From NCBI GenBank assembly GCA_002482885.1, contig DLGW01000028.1, positions 1-50,778 of the forward strand: a stretch of DNA of 50,778 nucleotides. Reading direction: 5' to 3'. The translations under genes and the position numbers were made by a program. The notes beneath the pieces are model-generated. The model was not told where the DNA came from, searched no databases, and was given only the letters and a program-made list of their open reading frames with translations. Of the stretch, positions 1-7,510 are shown piece after piece; position 1 is the stretch's first letter, and each line of letters begins with the position of its first letter. This stretch comes from Flavobacteriaceae bacterium UBA7684. Lineage in GTDB: Bacteria; Bacteroidota; Bacteroidia; Flavobacteriales; Flavobacteriaceae.

Positions 1-38
1 TTATGCCCCTATTGCGCCAAACCCCTGTTAGGCGACGT
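1..38 (-). other. attC-like half site at the window edge
   Basis: Read on the minus strand, the bases after the LprI-like gene give CGTCGCCTAAC followed by a stretch rich in GGGG, TTTGGCGC and GGGGCAT. GCCTAAC fits RYYYAAC, the first box of an integron attC site. Only half of the expected imperfect hairpin lies in the window, so folding cannot be confirmed. The matching core site GTTAGGC lies at 510-516 on the other side of the gene, so the two mark one cassette. Confidence 0.5.
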
Positions 39-40
39 TT

Positions 41-454
41 TTATTTGATCTTAGTTCTTCTATTAATAAGTTTTTTTACTCTTTTAAAAACAAACTCCGC
101 ATTTTTGTCGTAAAGAATCATTTTAAAGTCATTACTATTTTCGTCACCAACATTTTCGTCTAAGGTTTCGTTACGAGCTTTGACAAAATATCTATCCCTT
201 TCTTTTAGCCATTTTCGTTGTTCATTTTTGAGTTCGTTTTGTTCAAATAAATTTAGCTTCTTTTTTAAATTTTTGTAGGCAACATTTAATAAGCTATCAG
301 ATATTGCATAAAATTCAGCTGAACAATTCTTCATGCCGATTCCAGTATCTAGGCAATCTTGGTGGTCAGTTTCTATTTTCTCAATCTCTTTAAGTGACTG
401 AGAATAACTAGAAAAATTCATGATGATTAGAGAAAAAAACAATAGTAATTTCAT
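41..454 (-). CDS. LprI-like (DUF1311) secreted protein
   Basis: This 137-residue protein starts with a signal peptide (MKLLLFFSLIIMNFSSYSQ). It then shows the DUF1311/LprI pattern: two cysteines near residues 34 and 44, a D-x-x-LN-x-x-Y segment near residues 53-59, and an LK-x-EQRKWLKERD segment around residues 75-87. Family members are small secreted proteins; the namesake LprI inhibits lysozyme, but the role here is not shown. The gene sits alone between GTTAGGC (510-516) and an attC-like half site (1-38), in the orientation expected for an integron gene cassette. No promoter of its own is obvious. The family call is good; lysozyme inhibition is only a possibility. Confidence 0.75.
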   Translation of the reverse strand: MKLLLFFSLIIMNFSSYSQSLKEIEKIETDHQDCLDTGIGMKNCSAEFYAISDSLLNVAYKNLKKKLNLFEQNELKNEQRKWLKERDRYFVKARNETLDENVGDENSNDFKMILYDKNAEFVFKRVKKLINRRTKIK

Positions 455-509
455 TATTTCAAAATTATGTTTCGGAAATTGTTAGCTCACGTTTTTTTTC
501 AAAATGTCG

Positions 510-516
510 CCTAACT
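510..516 (-). other. Core site GTTAGGC (cassette boundary)
   Basis: The minus strand reads GTTAGGCGACA here, fitting the integron core GTTRRRY. GTTAGGCGAC is repeated as its complement GTCGCCTAAC at 28-37 beyond the LprI-like gene. I see no partner GCCTAAC box within about 150 bases upstream on the minus strand. This may therefore be an attI-like or orphan junction rather than a second complete attC. Confidence 0.45.
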
Positions 517-631
517 ATTTATTATACGAATCTAAACCATTCCTTCCGAAAGAAAAATTTAAACCCCCAAAAGAGTTTAAACTATTTAATTGGTTGAGGT
601 TTAGATGCATATAGTTTTGTTTATATTTTGA

Positions 632-664
632 AATACAAAATGCGAAAACTTCGCGTTTTGTATT
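632..664 (-). terminator. Hairpin terminator after hepT
   Basis: AATACAAAA-TGCG and CGCG-TTTTGTATT form a long stem just beyond the hepT stop codon, with runs of A and T that give a U tract on the minus strand. A second small hairpin, TTTAAAC/GTTTAAA, lies at 558-581. Confidence 0.6.
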
Positions 665-665
665 A

Positions 666-1004
666 TTATTCGTTTAAAATTTCTTCAACTTCTTTCTGTA
701 ATAAGGGTAAATATTTAATAACAATTCCCCAAATAACATCGTCAGAAACAGAATCGTAACCATGTATGATGCGATTTCTTACGTCAACAATTTTTCTAGA
801 ATTGGAAATAACTATTTCGGGGTTTTGTTTTAAAATCCTATTCATAGCTTCCCCAATAATTTCAATATTTCTTTCAACAGCTCGTTTAGTTCTTAAATCA
901 TTTTGATAAAGTTCAAACACCTTTGGATTATCTATAAAATAACTTTCAATTTCATTAATCGAACTTAAAATATCAAAAAGCCAAGTTTTAATATGATTAT
1001 CCAT
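666..1004 (-). CDS. hepT: HepT-family RNase toxin (DUF86)
   Basis: This 112-residue protein is all helical in outline and carries the HEPN RNase motif R-x4-H-x-Y at R76, H81 and Y83 (RNRIIHGY). It is the toxin of the MntA/HepT type; in characterised pairs HepT cleaves RNA and is silenced when MntA adenylylates the tyrosine of this motif. The reading frame starts inside the end of mntA (8 bases shared, 997-1004), so the two are translationally coupled. A terminator hairpin follows directly. The gene is intact and all motif residues are present. Its place between a recombinase and a cassette suggests horizontal acquisition. Confidence 0.9.
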   Translation of the reverse strand: MDNHIKTWLFDILSSINEIESYFIDNPKVFELYQNDLRTKRAVERNIEIIGEAMNRILKQNPEIVISNSRKIVDVRNRIIHGYDSVSDDVIWGIVIKYLPLLQKEVEEILNE

Positions 1005-1296
1005 AAATCAATTGTTTACGCTGATTAATGGTATCCAAAAAGTAGGGGTTCTTAATAGCCTTTTGCTCTAATAAATCAATAGGTCTTTTTAATAAATTTT
1101 CTAAAGAAAATTTTAAATCAAAATAATTATCAGCATAATCTATTACATCAATAGGCTCAAAATCAACAATTAAATCAATATCGCTATTCTTGTTGAATTC
1201 AGGAGTTAAAACAGAACCAAAGGCAAATAAAGTGGACACCTTGTGGTTTTTACACAAAGTGATAATTGCTTTTTTATGACTTTCAATTAGATTCAT
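997..1296 (-). CDS. mntA: MntA-family nucleotidyltransferase antitoxin
   Basis: This is a 99-residue minimal nucleotidyltransferase with the motif G27-S28-x10-D39-x-D41 (FAFGS...SDIDLIVDF). In characterised MntA/HepT pairs this enzyme adds AMP groups to the HepT tyrosine and so neutralises it. I chose the ATG at 1296 over a TTG four codons upstream. A TACTTTTG box at 1316-1323 then sits about 20 bases before the start, typical for a Bacteroidetes promoter. The gene overlaps hepT by 8 bases. The next upstream gene is a tyrosine recombinase on the same strand. Confidence 0.9.
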   Translation of the reverse strand: MNLIESHKKAIITLCKNHKVSTLFAFGSVLTPEFNKNSDIDLIVDFEPIDVIDYADNYFDLKFSLENLLKRPIDLLEQKAIKNPYFLDTINQRKQLIYG

Positions 1297-1315
1297 GGTT
1301 TTTATCAATGCACTT

Positions 1316-1323
1316 CAAAAGTA
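1316..1323 (-). promoter_or_regulatory. Promoter -7 box for mntA-hepT
   Basis: TACTTTTG on the minus strand matches TAnnTTTG and lies 20 bases before the mntA ATG. No clear TTTG -33 box is seen at the usual distance. Confidence 0.45.
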
Positions 1324-1378
1324 AATAAATAATCCTTAAAAAGGAATGAATAGCTTAGTGTAAATTAATTATTTCGCC

Positions 1379-2449
1379 CTACAACCGATCCAGCGGACTC
1401 TCAATTTTTCGAACCACCGGATCCGAAACCTGAGTATAAATAAAAGTGGTTTTAATGTCGCTGTGACCCAATAATTCCTGAATAAAACGAATATCCGTGC
1501 CGTTTTCCAGTAGGTGAGTGGCGTAACTATGGCGCAAACTATGAATCCCAACAGGTTTATCAATCCCTGCACGAGTTAAAGCATCCTTAAAAATAATCTG
1601 AATACTACGGGTGGAATAAGCCCCACCGTATTGACCCTCAAACAAATACACCTTAGGTTTATATTCCAAATAATATTCTCGCAATTGAGCTAAAATAGAC
1701 TCAGGCAAATTCACATAACGATCTTTTTTACCCTTAGCCCGTTCAATAAAAACGGTCTTGTTTTTACTATCTACATCAATAATTTTTAAATTCACAATTT
1801 CCGAAACCCTAAGCCCCATACCATAACACAATTTCAACATCGTATTATGCTTTAAGTTGGTTGTCTTTTCCAACAAAACTTTAATATCCCAAGCATTAAT
1901 CACTTTAGGCAATTTCGAAGGTTTTTTCGGACGCGGAATATCATACGTAAAACGTTCCCGATGCAGCACCTTTTCAAAATAAAACTTAATCGCGTTTAAA
2001 CGACTATGCAACGTATTTTCAGTCAATTTTAAATGATTCGTGCAATACAACATATAACTGCGAATCTTTTCAGCATCACAATCATCCACAAAAACATCCT
2101 TTAACGCATACAACAACTGGCAAAACTCAGCCCTATAAGTACGCATCGTATTTGGGCTGTAAGCTTTTAGCTGCAAAGTTTCCACAAACCGATTCAGCGC
2201 AGCAATATTTTCAGGACTAATTTTAGATAAAGAAAGTTGACTGATTTTTTCCCATTCCGATTTTTCCGCTAAGCCAAATAGGTTTCTATAAGTCTCATTA
2301 TCGGGCACATACCATGCTTTATTGGTTTGGCTCCATTTAGAACCCACTAAACTTTTTATATGGTTGTGTAACACCACATCGTAATCAAAATAAATAAAAA
2401 TAACTTTCTGGTCTCGGTGCGTACCAAAGGAATAAGTAACCGTTTTCAT
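1379..2449 (-). CDS. Tyrosine recombinase / integrase
   Basis: This is a 356-residue site-specific recombinase. It has an N-terminal accessory region (about 1-65), a core-binding domain (about 80-170) and a catalytic domain with the full set of residues: R in GMGLRVSE, K in AKGKKDRY, H303-x-x-R306 in HSLRHSYATH, H329 in LLGHSD and the nucleophile Y338. I chose ATG 2449; an upstream in-frame extension to 2593 runs through a repeat element and looks non-coding. The C-terminus (ESPLDRL) resembles integron and Xer-type enzymes, but I do not see the extra segment that marks true IntI. The gene lies upstream of mntA-hepT on the same strand, next to a cassette-like unit. Confidence 0.88.
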   Translation of the reverse strand: MKTVTYSFGTHRDQKVIFIYFDYDVVLHNHIKSLVGSKWSQTNKAWYVPDNETYRNLFGLAEKSEWEKISQLSLSKISPENIAALNRFVETLQLKAYSPNTMRTYRAEFCQLLYALKDVFVDDCDAEKIRSYMLYCTNHLKLTENTLHSRLNAIKFYFEKVLHRERFTYDIPRPKKPSKLPKVINAWDIKVLLEKTTNLKHNTMLKLCYGMGLRVSEIVNLKIIDVDSKNKTVFIERAKGKKDRYVNLPESILAQLREYYLEYKPKVYLFEGQYGGAYSTRSIQIIFKDALTRAGIDKPVGIHSLRHSYATHLLENGTDIRFIQELLGHSDIKTTFIYTQVSDPVVRKIESPLDRL

Positions 2450-2488
2450 AGTTGGGATTTGGGAAAACGAAAATAAATAAAATAATTT

Positions 2489-2603
2489 GGGTGTGCCACC
2501 AAAAAACAATAAACCCCATAAGTGTTTCCGCTCATAGGGTTTATTGTTTTTAGCTGTCAGGCTGTTCGCGCTACAATGGTAGCTCGCTGCCATCCTTCAC
2601 ACG
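2489..2603 (+). repeat. Structured intergenic repeat, copy A
   Basis: The copy runs from GGGTGTGCC to TTCACACG; GTGTG and CACAC pair as a terminal stem. Inside are a long hairpin (AACAATAAACCC with GGGTTTATTGTT), the family core GTCAGGCTGTTCGC, a second hairpin GCTAC-AATG-GTAGC, and the family 3' core GCTGCCATCC. The same order of blocks recurs at 6723, 18791, 43153 and 43724. It lies 12 bases from the stop codon of the gene at 2615. Confidence 0.75.
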
Positions 2604-2614
2604 AATACGCTACA

Positions 2615-3046
2615 TTATTTAGTTCTCCAAACAAACTCGTCGTTTACAATAAGAGCTCCAATTTCTACGCGAATGATTTCGTCGTACTCCACGTGCAGGT
2701 TGATCCAATGGTCTTCATTAAAATAATTGTCAAAAGTGTCAAAATCTTCTTTTTCCCATTTAATGATTTTGTGTTTTTCTGCCAGTTTTAAAAAGTCATC
2801 AATTTTTTGTCCGATGATTTTTTCGTTCCATAAAGTTAAGTCGGGATGACTGCATGATAAATAACCCAATCGGTAATTTTCATCGGCATAAAAAGTTATT
2901 TTGGTTTTAAGATTATTGTATTGATGAATCACATTGCCTTCCTCATCTTTAAATTCTTTATCAGCTTTGCCATAAAGTGAAAATGTGTCTTTGGAAGTCA
3001 TTCCAAAGACACATTTATCTATTCCTGTAGTTAATTGAATAATCAT
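2615..3046 (-). CDS. Conserved hypothetical protein
   Basis: This 143-residue soluble protein has no signal peptide or membrane segment and is rich in acidic and aromatic residues. The outline is alternating beta strands and one helix (residues 75-95, IIGQKIDDFLKLAEKHKI). I do not recognise the family; its size and acidity would fit an immunity-type or small regulatory protein, but nothing shows this. It ends 6 bases before the fumC stop codon region (fumC begins its 3' end at 3053) and may be transcribed as read-through from fumC. Repeat copy A follows its stop codon. Confidence 0.6.
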   Translation of the reverse strand: MIIQLTTGIDKCVFGMTSKDTFSLYGKADKEFKDEEGNVIHQYNNLKTKITFYADENYRLGYLSCSHPDLTLWNEKIIGQKIDDFLKLAEKHKIIKWEKEDFDTFDNYFNEDHWINLHVEYDEIIRVEIGALIVNDEFVWRTK

Positions 3047-3052
3047 TCAGAA

Positions 3053-4450
3053 TTATTTTAAAGAACCTACCATTTCTTCTGGTTTTACCCAAGCATCAAA
3101 ATCTTCTGGTGTTACATAACCCAAACGTACCGCTTCTTCTTTTAAAGTAGTTCCGTTTTTGTGCGCTGTTTGAGCGATTTCTGCTGATTTATAATATCCT
3201 ATTTTAGTGTTTAAGGCAGTAACCAACATCAAAGAACTATCTACTAATTCTTTAATTCTACGGTAGTTAGGTTCAATACCTTGTGCGCAATGTTCGTCAA
3301 ATGATAAACAAGCATCACCCAATAAAGTAGCCGATTGCAAAAAGTTAGCCGCCATTAAAGGTTTAAACACGTTTAATTCATAATGACCTTGTGTGCCTCC
3401 AATCGTAATCGCTACGTCGTTACCCATTACTTGAGCACAAACCATAGTTAGGGCTTCGCATTGGGTAGGATTTACTTTACCTGGCATAATAGAGGAACCG
3501 GGTTCGTTTTCAGGAATTAAAATTTCTCCAATTCCCGAACGAGGACCCGATGCCATCATTCTAACATCATTAGCAATTTTATTTAAAGAAACCGCTAATT
3601 GTTTTAAAGCCCCATGAGTTTCTACAATTCCATCATGCGAAGCTAAAGCTTCAAATTTGTTTTCAGCCGTTTTAAACGGCAATCCTGTAAATTGAGCAAT
3701 GTACTGGGCTACTTTAACATCATAACCCGCAGGGGTGTTCAAACCTGTTCCTACAGCAGTTCCGCCTAAAGCCATTTCCGATAAATGGTCTAAAGTGTTT
3801 CTTAACGCTTTTAAACCGTGATTTAATTGCGATACATAACCCGAGAATTCCTGACCTAAAGTAAGCGGAGTAGCATCCATTAAGTGCGTACGACCAATTT
3901 TAACCACATTCATAAACTCTTGTGATTTGGCTTGTAAGGTGTCTCTTAATTTTTCTACTCCCGGGATAGTTTTTTCAACTACTGCTTTATAAGCGGCAAT
4001 GTGCATACCTGTTGGGAAAGTATCGTTTGAAGATTGTGATTTGTTTACGTCGTCATTGGCTTTTAAAACAGGTTCGCCTTCGCCAATTTTAAATCCTGCA
4101 ATTACCTGCGCGCGGTTAGCAATTACTTCGTTTACGTTCATGTTACTTTGTGTACCCGAACCAGTTTGCCAAATCACTAAAGGGAATTCGCTATCTAATT
4201 TTCCTGCTAAAATTTCGTTACAAACCTGTGCAATAGCGTCTCTTTTTTCTTTAGACAATACGCCCAAATCATGATTGGCATAAGCAGCAGCTTTCTTTAA
4301 GTAAGCAAAACCTTCAATAATTTCTTTGGGCATAGAACCCGAAGGGCCAATTTTAAAGTTGTTGCGTGAACGTTCTGTTTGTGCTCCCCAATACTTGTCG
4401 GCAGGCACTTGTACCTGTCCCATGGTGTCTTTTTCTATTCTAAATTCCAT
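3053..4450 (-). CDS. fumC: Fumarate hydratase, class II
   Basis: The 465-residue enzyme interconverts fumarate and L-malate in the cytoplasmic TCA cycle. It carries the superfamily signature GSSIMPGKVNP (around residue 318), the catalytic-histidine region GRTHLMDATP, and the substrate-binding SGTQSNMN segment near residue 100. Its length is typical of the oxygen-stable, iron-free class II enzyme. The ATG at 4450 follows a TATTTTTG promoter box at 4489-4496. A perfect ATACGTA/TACGTAT inverted repeat sits just upstream at 4504-4521, between fumC and the divergent gene at 4605, and could be an operator. Confidence 0.97.
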   Translation of the reverse strand: MEFRIEKDTMGQVQVPADKYWGAQTERSRNNFKIGPSGSMPKEIIEGFAYLKKAAAYANHDLGVLSKEKRDAIAQVCNEILAGKLDSEFPLVIWQTGSGTQSNMNVNEVIANRAQVIAGFKIGEGEPVLKANDDVNKSQSSNDTFPTGMHIAAYKAVVEKTIPGVEKLRDTLQAKSQEFMNVVKIGRTHLMDATPLTLGQEFSGYVSQLNHGLKALRNTLDHLSEMALGGTAVGTGLNTPAGYDVKVAQYIAQFTGLPFKTAENKFEALASHDGIVETHGALKQLAVSLNKIANDVRMMASGPRSGIGEILIPENEPGSSIMPGKVNPTQCEALTMVCAQVMGNDVAITIGGTQGHYELNVFKPLMAANFLQSATLLGDACLSFDEHCAQGIEPNYRRIKELVDSSLMLVTALNTKIGYYKSAEIAQTAHKNGTTLKEEAVRLGYVTPEDFDAWVKPEEMVGSLK

Positions 4451-4488
4451 AATATGTGTATAAATTTTTTACTAAAACTAATGTGGCG

Positions 4489-4496
4489 CAAAAATA
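4489..4496 (-). promoter_or_regulatory. Promoter -7 box for fumC
   Basis: TATTTTTG on the minus strand fits TAnnTTTG, about 40 bases before the fumC ATG. The -33 side is weak and overlaps the palindrome at 4504-4521. Confidence 0.5.
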
Positions 4497-4503
4497 ATGA
4501 TTA

Positions 4504-4521
4504 ATACGTACAATTACGTAT
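4504..4521. promoter_or_regulatory. Operator-like palindrome between fumC and the gene at 4605
   Basis: ATACGTA-CAAT-TACGTAT is a perfect 7-base inverted repeat with a 4-base spacer. It lies in the promoter zone of fumC and about 30-50 bases upstream of the divergent promoter at 4554-4584. The binding protein is unknown. Confidence 0.45.
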
Positions 4522-4553
4522 GATATTAATCAGTTTGAAATTTTATTTTTTTG

Positions 4554-4584
4554 TTGGCTATAATAAATTATACCTATATATTTG
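4554..4584 (+). promoter_or_regulatory. Promoter for the small membrane protein gene
   Basis: TTG at 4554-4556 and TATATTTG at 4577-4584 are 20 bases apart, matching the Bacteroidetes promoter. Because it lies inside the longer possible reading frame (from 4551), it decides the start at 4605. Confidence 0.65.
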
Positions 4585-4604
4585 CGCTTATAAAATTTAC
4601 TGAT

Positions 4605-4781
4605 ATGTTTGAATTTCACCAATATTTAGGATTTTTAATGTTTTTGGCCATATTAACCATTGGATTTTGGTTAATGATTTTTTTAGTAGGATTTGTTCAC
4701 TATTGGGCAGGTGGCGCAATTATGGAATTGATTAAAGAAATCAAACAAAAGAAACAAGCAGAAAAAGAAGCTTTGAAGTAA
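4605..4781 (+). CDS. Small single-pass membrane protein, unknown role
   Basis: This is a 58-residue protein with one or two tight hydrophobic stretches (residues 7-34, LGFLMFLAILTIGFWLMI and on) and a basic/acidic helical tail rich in K and E (IKEIKQKKQAEKEALK). ATG 4605 was chosen because a good promoter (TATATTTG at 4577-4584) lies downstream of the alternative start at 4551. A strong terminator shared with the convergent gene follows. I do not recognise a family. The topology suggests an inner-membrane peptide with a cytoplasmic tail. Confidence 0.65.
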   Translation: MFEFHQYLGFLMFLAILTIGFWLMIFLVGFVHYWAGGAIMELIKEIKQKKQAEKEALK

Positions 4782-4803
4782 TTCAAATATTTTAAAACGA
4801 TAT

Positions 4804-4835
4804 AAAAAAAGGAGAACATTTGTTCTCCTTTTTTT
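4804..4835. terminator. Bidirectional terminator
   Basis: AAAAAAAGGAGAACA and TGTTCTCCTTTTTTT form a perfect stem with A and T runs on both sides. It serves the gene ending at 4781 and the convergent gene ending at 4843. Confidence 0.9.
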
Positions 4836-4842
4836 ATGACTA

Positions 4843-5508
4843 TTAATTAGATGTTTCTCTTTTCTTTTTCCAATGTAACATTAAATAATCTAAACTAATG
4901 GGATTGGCGGCTTTTTGATATTCTAAACGCCCATCCGAATAGGCTTTTACCAAAATACGTTCAATTACAAAATCTTCGTAAACCTCTTTAGGTTCGTAAG
5001 TAGCTTTAATATCTACGTCGTACATGCTACCAATTTTTTTGTACCAAAAGGCTTTCCAGCTGCTTTTTAATTCTTTAATCAAATCAAAAGTAGTTTCACC
5101 CGTTTGACGATGAACCAATTTTACTAAAATTTGACCTTCTTTTCTAGAGAATTTTCTTAATTGAGCCTCAAACTCATTCTCCATATACTTTTCTACTAAT
5201 TTTAAATATCTAGAACGGTCTTTTTCTTTTATACGAGCTAAATTTCTATTGAGCTCTACCAAACGTTCCGCTGCAATTTTAGCGATTGGATATACTTTGT
5301 GAACCCTTCTAATTAAGAGCAATAAACGCTTTTTTTCTTCGTCGGATACTTTTTTACGACTAGCAACCAAAGTAACCTCGTTTAATTCAACGGTGTAAAT
5401 CAGGGTGTCTTTTTCATTGAATTTAACCGTTTCATTCGGAATACTGTCTTTGGTTTGAGCAAACAAACCAGAACTAAAGAGTAAAAAAAGCAGGAAAATA
5501 TTTTTCAT
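4843..5508 (-). CDS. DUF4294 family secreted protein
   Basis: The protein is 221 residues from the ATG at 5508, which opens a clear signal peptide (MKNIFLLFLLFSSGLFAQ). A longer frame to 5619 would put non-coding-like residues ahead of it. The body is charged and helical, with the segment RRVHKVYPIAKIAAERL and a W-K-x-F-W motif typical of the Bacteroidetes DUF4294 family. Function is unknown; export to the periplasm is expected. It is divergent from the aminopeptidase gene at 5593 and converges on the small membrane protein gene with a shared terminator. Confidence 0.8.
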   Translation of the reverse strand: MKNIFLLFLLFSSGLFAQTKDSIPNETVKFNEKDTLIYTVELNEVTLVASRKKVSDEEKKRLLLLIRRVHKVYPIAKIAAERLVELNRNLARIKEKDRSRYLKLVEKYMENEFEAQLRKFSRKEGQILVKLVHRQTGETTFDLIKELKSSWKAFWYKKIGSMYDVDIKATYEPKEVYEDFVIERILVKAYSDGRLEYQKAANPISLDYLMLHWKKKRETSN

Positions 5509-5592
5509 AGGGGTTAAAAATCGGGCTAAAATTAAACAAAAATGAGTAACAACTCTTACGCCAAATTTATATTTTAGCAAAAAATAATATCT

Positions 5593-6681
5593 ATGGAAAA
5601 TCAAACAATATTGGATCAAGGCGCGCTTGATTTTTTAGCGCAATATTTAAATAATGCTTCACCAACAGGTTACGAAGCCAGTGGTCAAAAAATCTGGATG
5701 GATTATTTAAAACCATATGTAGACGAGTTTATTACCGATACTTATGGTACAGCAGTAGCTGTAGTAAATCCAAAAGCAGCCTACAAAGTAGTAATTGAAG
5801 GTCATGCTGATGAAATTTCGTGGTATGTAAATTACATTACAGACAACGGATTGATTTACGTGATTCGCAACGGAGGTTCTGATCACCAAATCGCCCCTTC
5901 AAAAAGAGTAAATATTCACACTAAAAACGGCATCGTAAAAGGCGTATTCGGATGGCCAGCCATACACACCCGTAAAGCAGGGAACGAAGAAGCGCCAAAA
6001 CTAGACAACATATTTATTGATTGTGGATGTTCAACCAAAGAAGAAGTTGAAAAATTAGGCGTTCACGTAGGATGTGTGATTACATATCCCGATGAATTTA
6101 TGGTATTAAACGGAAACAAATTTGTATGCCGTGCCATAGATAATCGTATGGGCGGTTTTATGATAGCTCAAGTAGCCCGATTGTTACACCAAAATGGTAA
6201 AAAATTACCTTTCGGATTATATGTAACCAATTCCGTACAAGAAGAAGTAGGCTTACGAGGTGCAGAAATGATTACCAAAACCATACGCCCGAATGTGGCT
6301 ATTGTAACCGATGTGTGCCACGACACTACCACCCCAATGATTGAAAAGAAAACCGAAGGCGAAATCAAAATGGGAGCAGGGCCAGTAATTACTTATGCGC
6401 CTGCAGTACAACAAAATTTAAGAGAGTTAATCATAAATTCAGCAGAAAGCAATAAAATTCCATTCCAACGTTTGGCGTCTTCTCGTGTGACCGGAACCGA
6501 TACCGATGCGTTTGCATACAGCAATGGAGGAGTAGCTTCAGCTTTAATTTCATTGCCTTTGCGTTATATGCACACAACTGTTGAAATGGTTCACCGTGAT
6601 GACGTAGAAAACGTAATTAAATTGATTTACGAAACCTTATTGAATATGAAAAATGAGGATGATTATTCTTATTTTAAATAA
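5593..6681 (+). CDS. M42 family metallo-aminopeptidase
   Basis: The 362-residue cytoplasmic enzyme is of the PepA/FrvX/TET type, which removes N-terminal residues from short peptides as a large oligomer with two metal ions. Metal-binding and catalytic segments are visible in order: EGHADEISW, AIDNRMGG (bridging Asp), NSVQEEVGLRGA (catalytic Glu pair), VTDVCHDT and the late YMHTTVEMVH histidine. Length and motif spacing are normal. Some family members are annotated as endoglucanase, which is a historical label. A strong terminator follows at 6690-6721. Confidence 0.92.
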   Translation: MENQTILDQGALDFLAQYLNNASPTGYEASGQKIWMDYLKPYVDEFITDTYGTAVAVVNPKAAYKVVIEGHADEISWYVNYITDNGLIYVIRNGGSDHQIAPSKRVNIHTKNGIVKGVFGWPAIHTRKAGNEEAPKLDNIFIDCGCSTKEEVEKLGVHVGCVITYPDEFMVLNGNKFVCRAIDNRMGGFMIAQVARLLHQNGKKLPFGLYVTNSVQEEVGLRGAEMITKTIRPNVAIVTDVCHDTTTPMIEKKTEGEIKMGAGPVITYAPAVQQNLRELIINSAESNKIPFQRLASSRVTGTDTDAFAYSNGGVASALISLPLRYMHTTVEMVHRDDVENVIKLIYETLLNMKNEDDYSYFK

Positions 6682-6689
6682 TTTAAAAC

Positions 6690-6721
6690 AAAAAAGAGCT
6701 CGAAAATCGAGCTCTTTTTTT
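6690..6721 (+). terminator. Terminator after the M42 aminopeptidase
   Basis: AAAAAGAGCTCGA and TCGAGCTCTTTTT form a stem followed by a T run, 9 bases after the stop codon. Confidence 0.88.
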
Positions 6722-6722
6722 T

Positions 6723-6798
6723 GCATTAGGGATGGCAGCTAGCTACCGTGTAGCGCGTACAGCCCGACGCAGCCGCCTTTGGCGGATGGGGAATGCCC
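6723..6798 (-). repeat. Structured intergenic repeat, copy B
   Basis: Read on the minus strand it starts GGGCATTCCCC and ends CCATCCCTAATGC; GCATT and AATGC pair as the outer stem. Inner hairpins are CCGCC-AAA-GGCGG and GCTAC-ACG-GTAGC, and the cores CGGGCTGT and GCTGCCATCC are as in copy A. It fills the gap between the terminator of the aminopeptidase gene and the stop codon of the Fnr-type regulator gene. Confidence 0.78.
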
Positions 6799-6802
6799 AA
6801 AA

Positions 6803-7486
6803 TTAATCCGCTATTTTTTTTAGTTTATTGTAGTCTAGAATTGAAATTCTTTTTCCGTCTAGTTTTACCAATTTACTTTTGTTGAATTCCGAAAGGATTC
6901 TAATACAAGATTCAGTGGCTGTGCCAATCATGCTGGCGTATTCGTCTCGGGAAAGTTGAATGTGTAGGCTTTGGTCTTCGGGATTTGTGCCAAAAGTGTC
7001 GTGTAGGTAAATCAAAACATGGGCTAAACGGCTTTTCATATTTTTTTGCGCCATGTTTACAATAATTTCGTCAGATTCGCGCAAGTTGCTACAAATGGAT
7101 TTCATGACGTTCATAGAAAATTCATTGTTGCTTTCAAAGAATCCCATGACTTCTGATTTGGGAATAAAACAAACTTGCATGTCTTCTAAAGCTACGGCAG
7201 ATAGGTTAGCGGCTTCTTCGCTAATCATGGAACGTTGACCTAATAATTCGCCTTTTTGTACCAATTTTACAATTTGGTCTTTTCCGTTTTGACTTAGTTT
7301 GGTTAGTTTACAAACGCCATCTTTAACACAATAAATACCATTAACAGCTTCGCCTTCTTCAAAAATAGTTTCGCCTTTTCTTATGGTGTACGATGTTTTA
7401 CAATCCGCTAAGCGAATAATCTCATCTTTCTTTAAAGCTTTTAAAGAACTGAATTGACGCACGATACATTGTTCACAATTTCCCAT
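6803..7486 (-). CDS. Crp/Fnr family transcription regulator
   Basis: This 227-residue regulator has an N-terminal cyclic-nucleotide-binding-like sensor domain (about 15-125), a long dimer helix (about 130-150) and a winged helix-turn-helix (about 170-215). Cysteines C4, C7 (CEQC) and C29 lie at the N-terminus, as in Fnr proteins that hold an oxygen-labile iron-sulfur cluster; whether a cluster forms is inference. The recognition helix (TATESCIRIL) keeps the Glu and Arg that read TGA half-sites in Crp and Fnr. A TGATAATTATCA site lies at 7669-7680 upstream of the divergent ccoI. It probably controls low-oxygen respiration genes. Confidence 0.88.
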   Translation of the reverse strand: MGNCEQCIVRQFSSLKALKKDEIIRLADCKTSYTIRKGETIFEEGEAVNGIYCVKDGVCKLTKLSQNGKDQIVKLVQKGELLGQRSMISEEAANLSAVALEDMQVCFIPKSEVMGFFESNNEFSMNVMKSICSNLRESDEIIVNMAQKNMKSRLAHVLIYLHDTFGTNPEDQSLHIQLSRDEYASMIGTATESCIRILSEFNKSKLVKLDGKRISILDYNKLKKIAD

Positions 7487-7510
7487 ATTTCTGGTTTTAG
7501 GTGTTGGGTT

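Noticed and set aside
2450..2593. N-terminal extension of the recombinase reading frame up to 2593
   Set aside because: It runs through structured repeat copy A and encodes a sequence unlike a recombinase N-terminus; ATG 2449 begins the family-like part.
2522..2791. Plus-strand open frame of 89 codons
   Set aside because: It overlaps the repeat and the minus-strand gene at 2615-3046 antisense, with no promoter or recognisable product.
3999..4274. Plus-strand open frame inside fumC
   Set aside because: It is the antisense shadow of a well-conserved fumC region.
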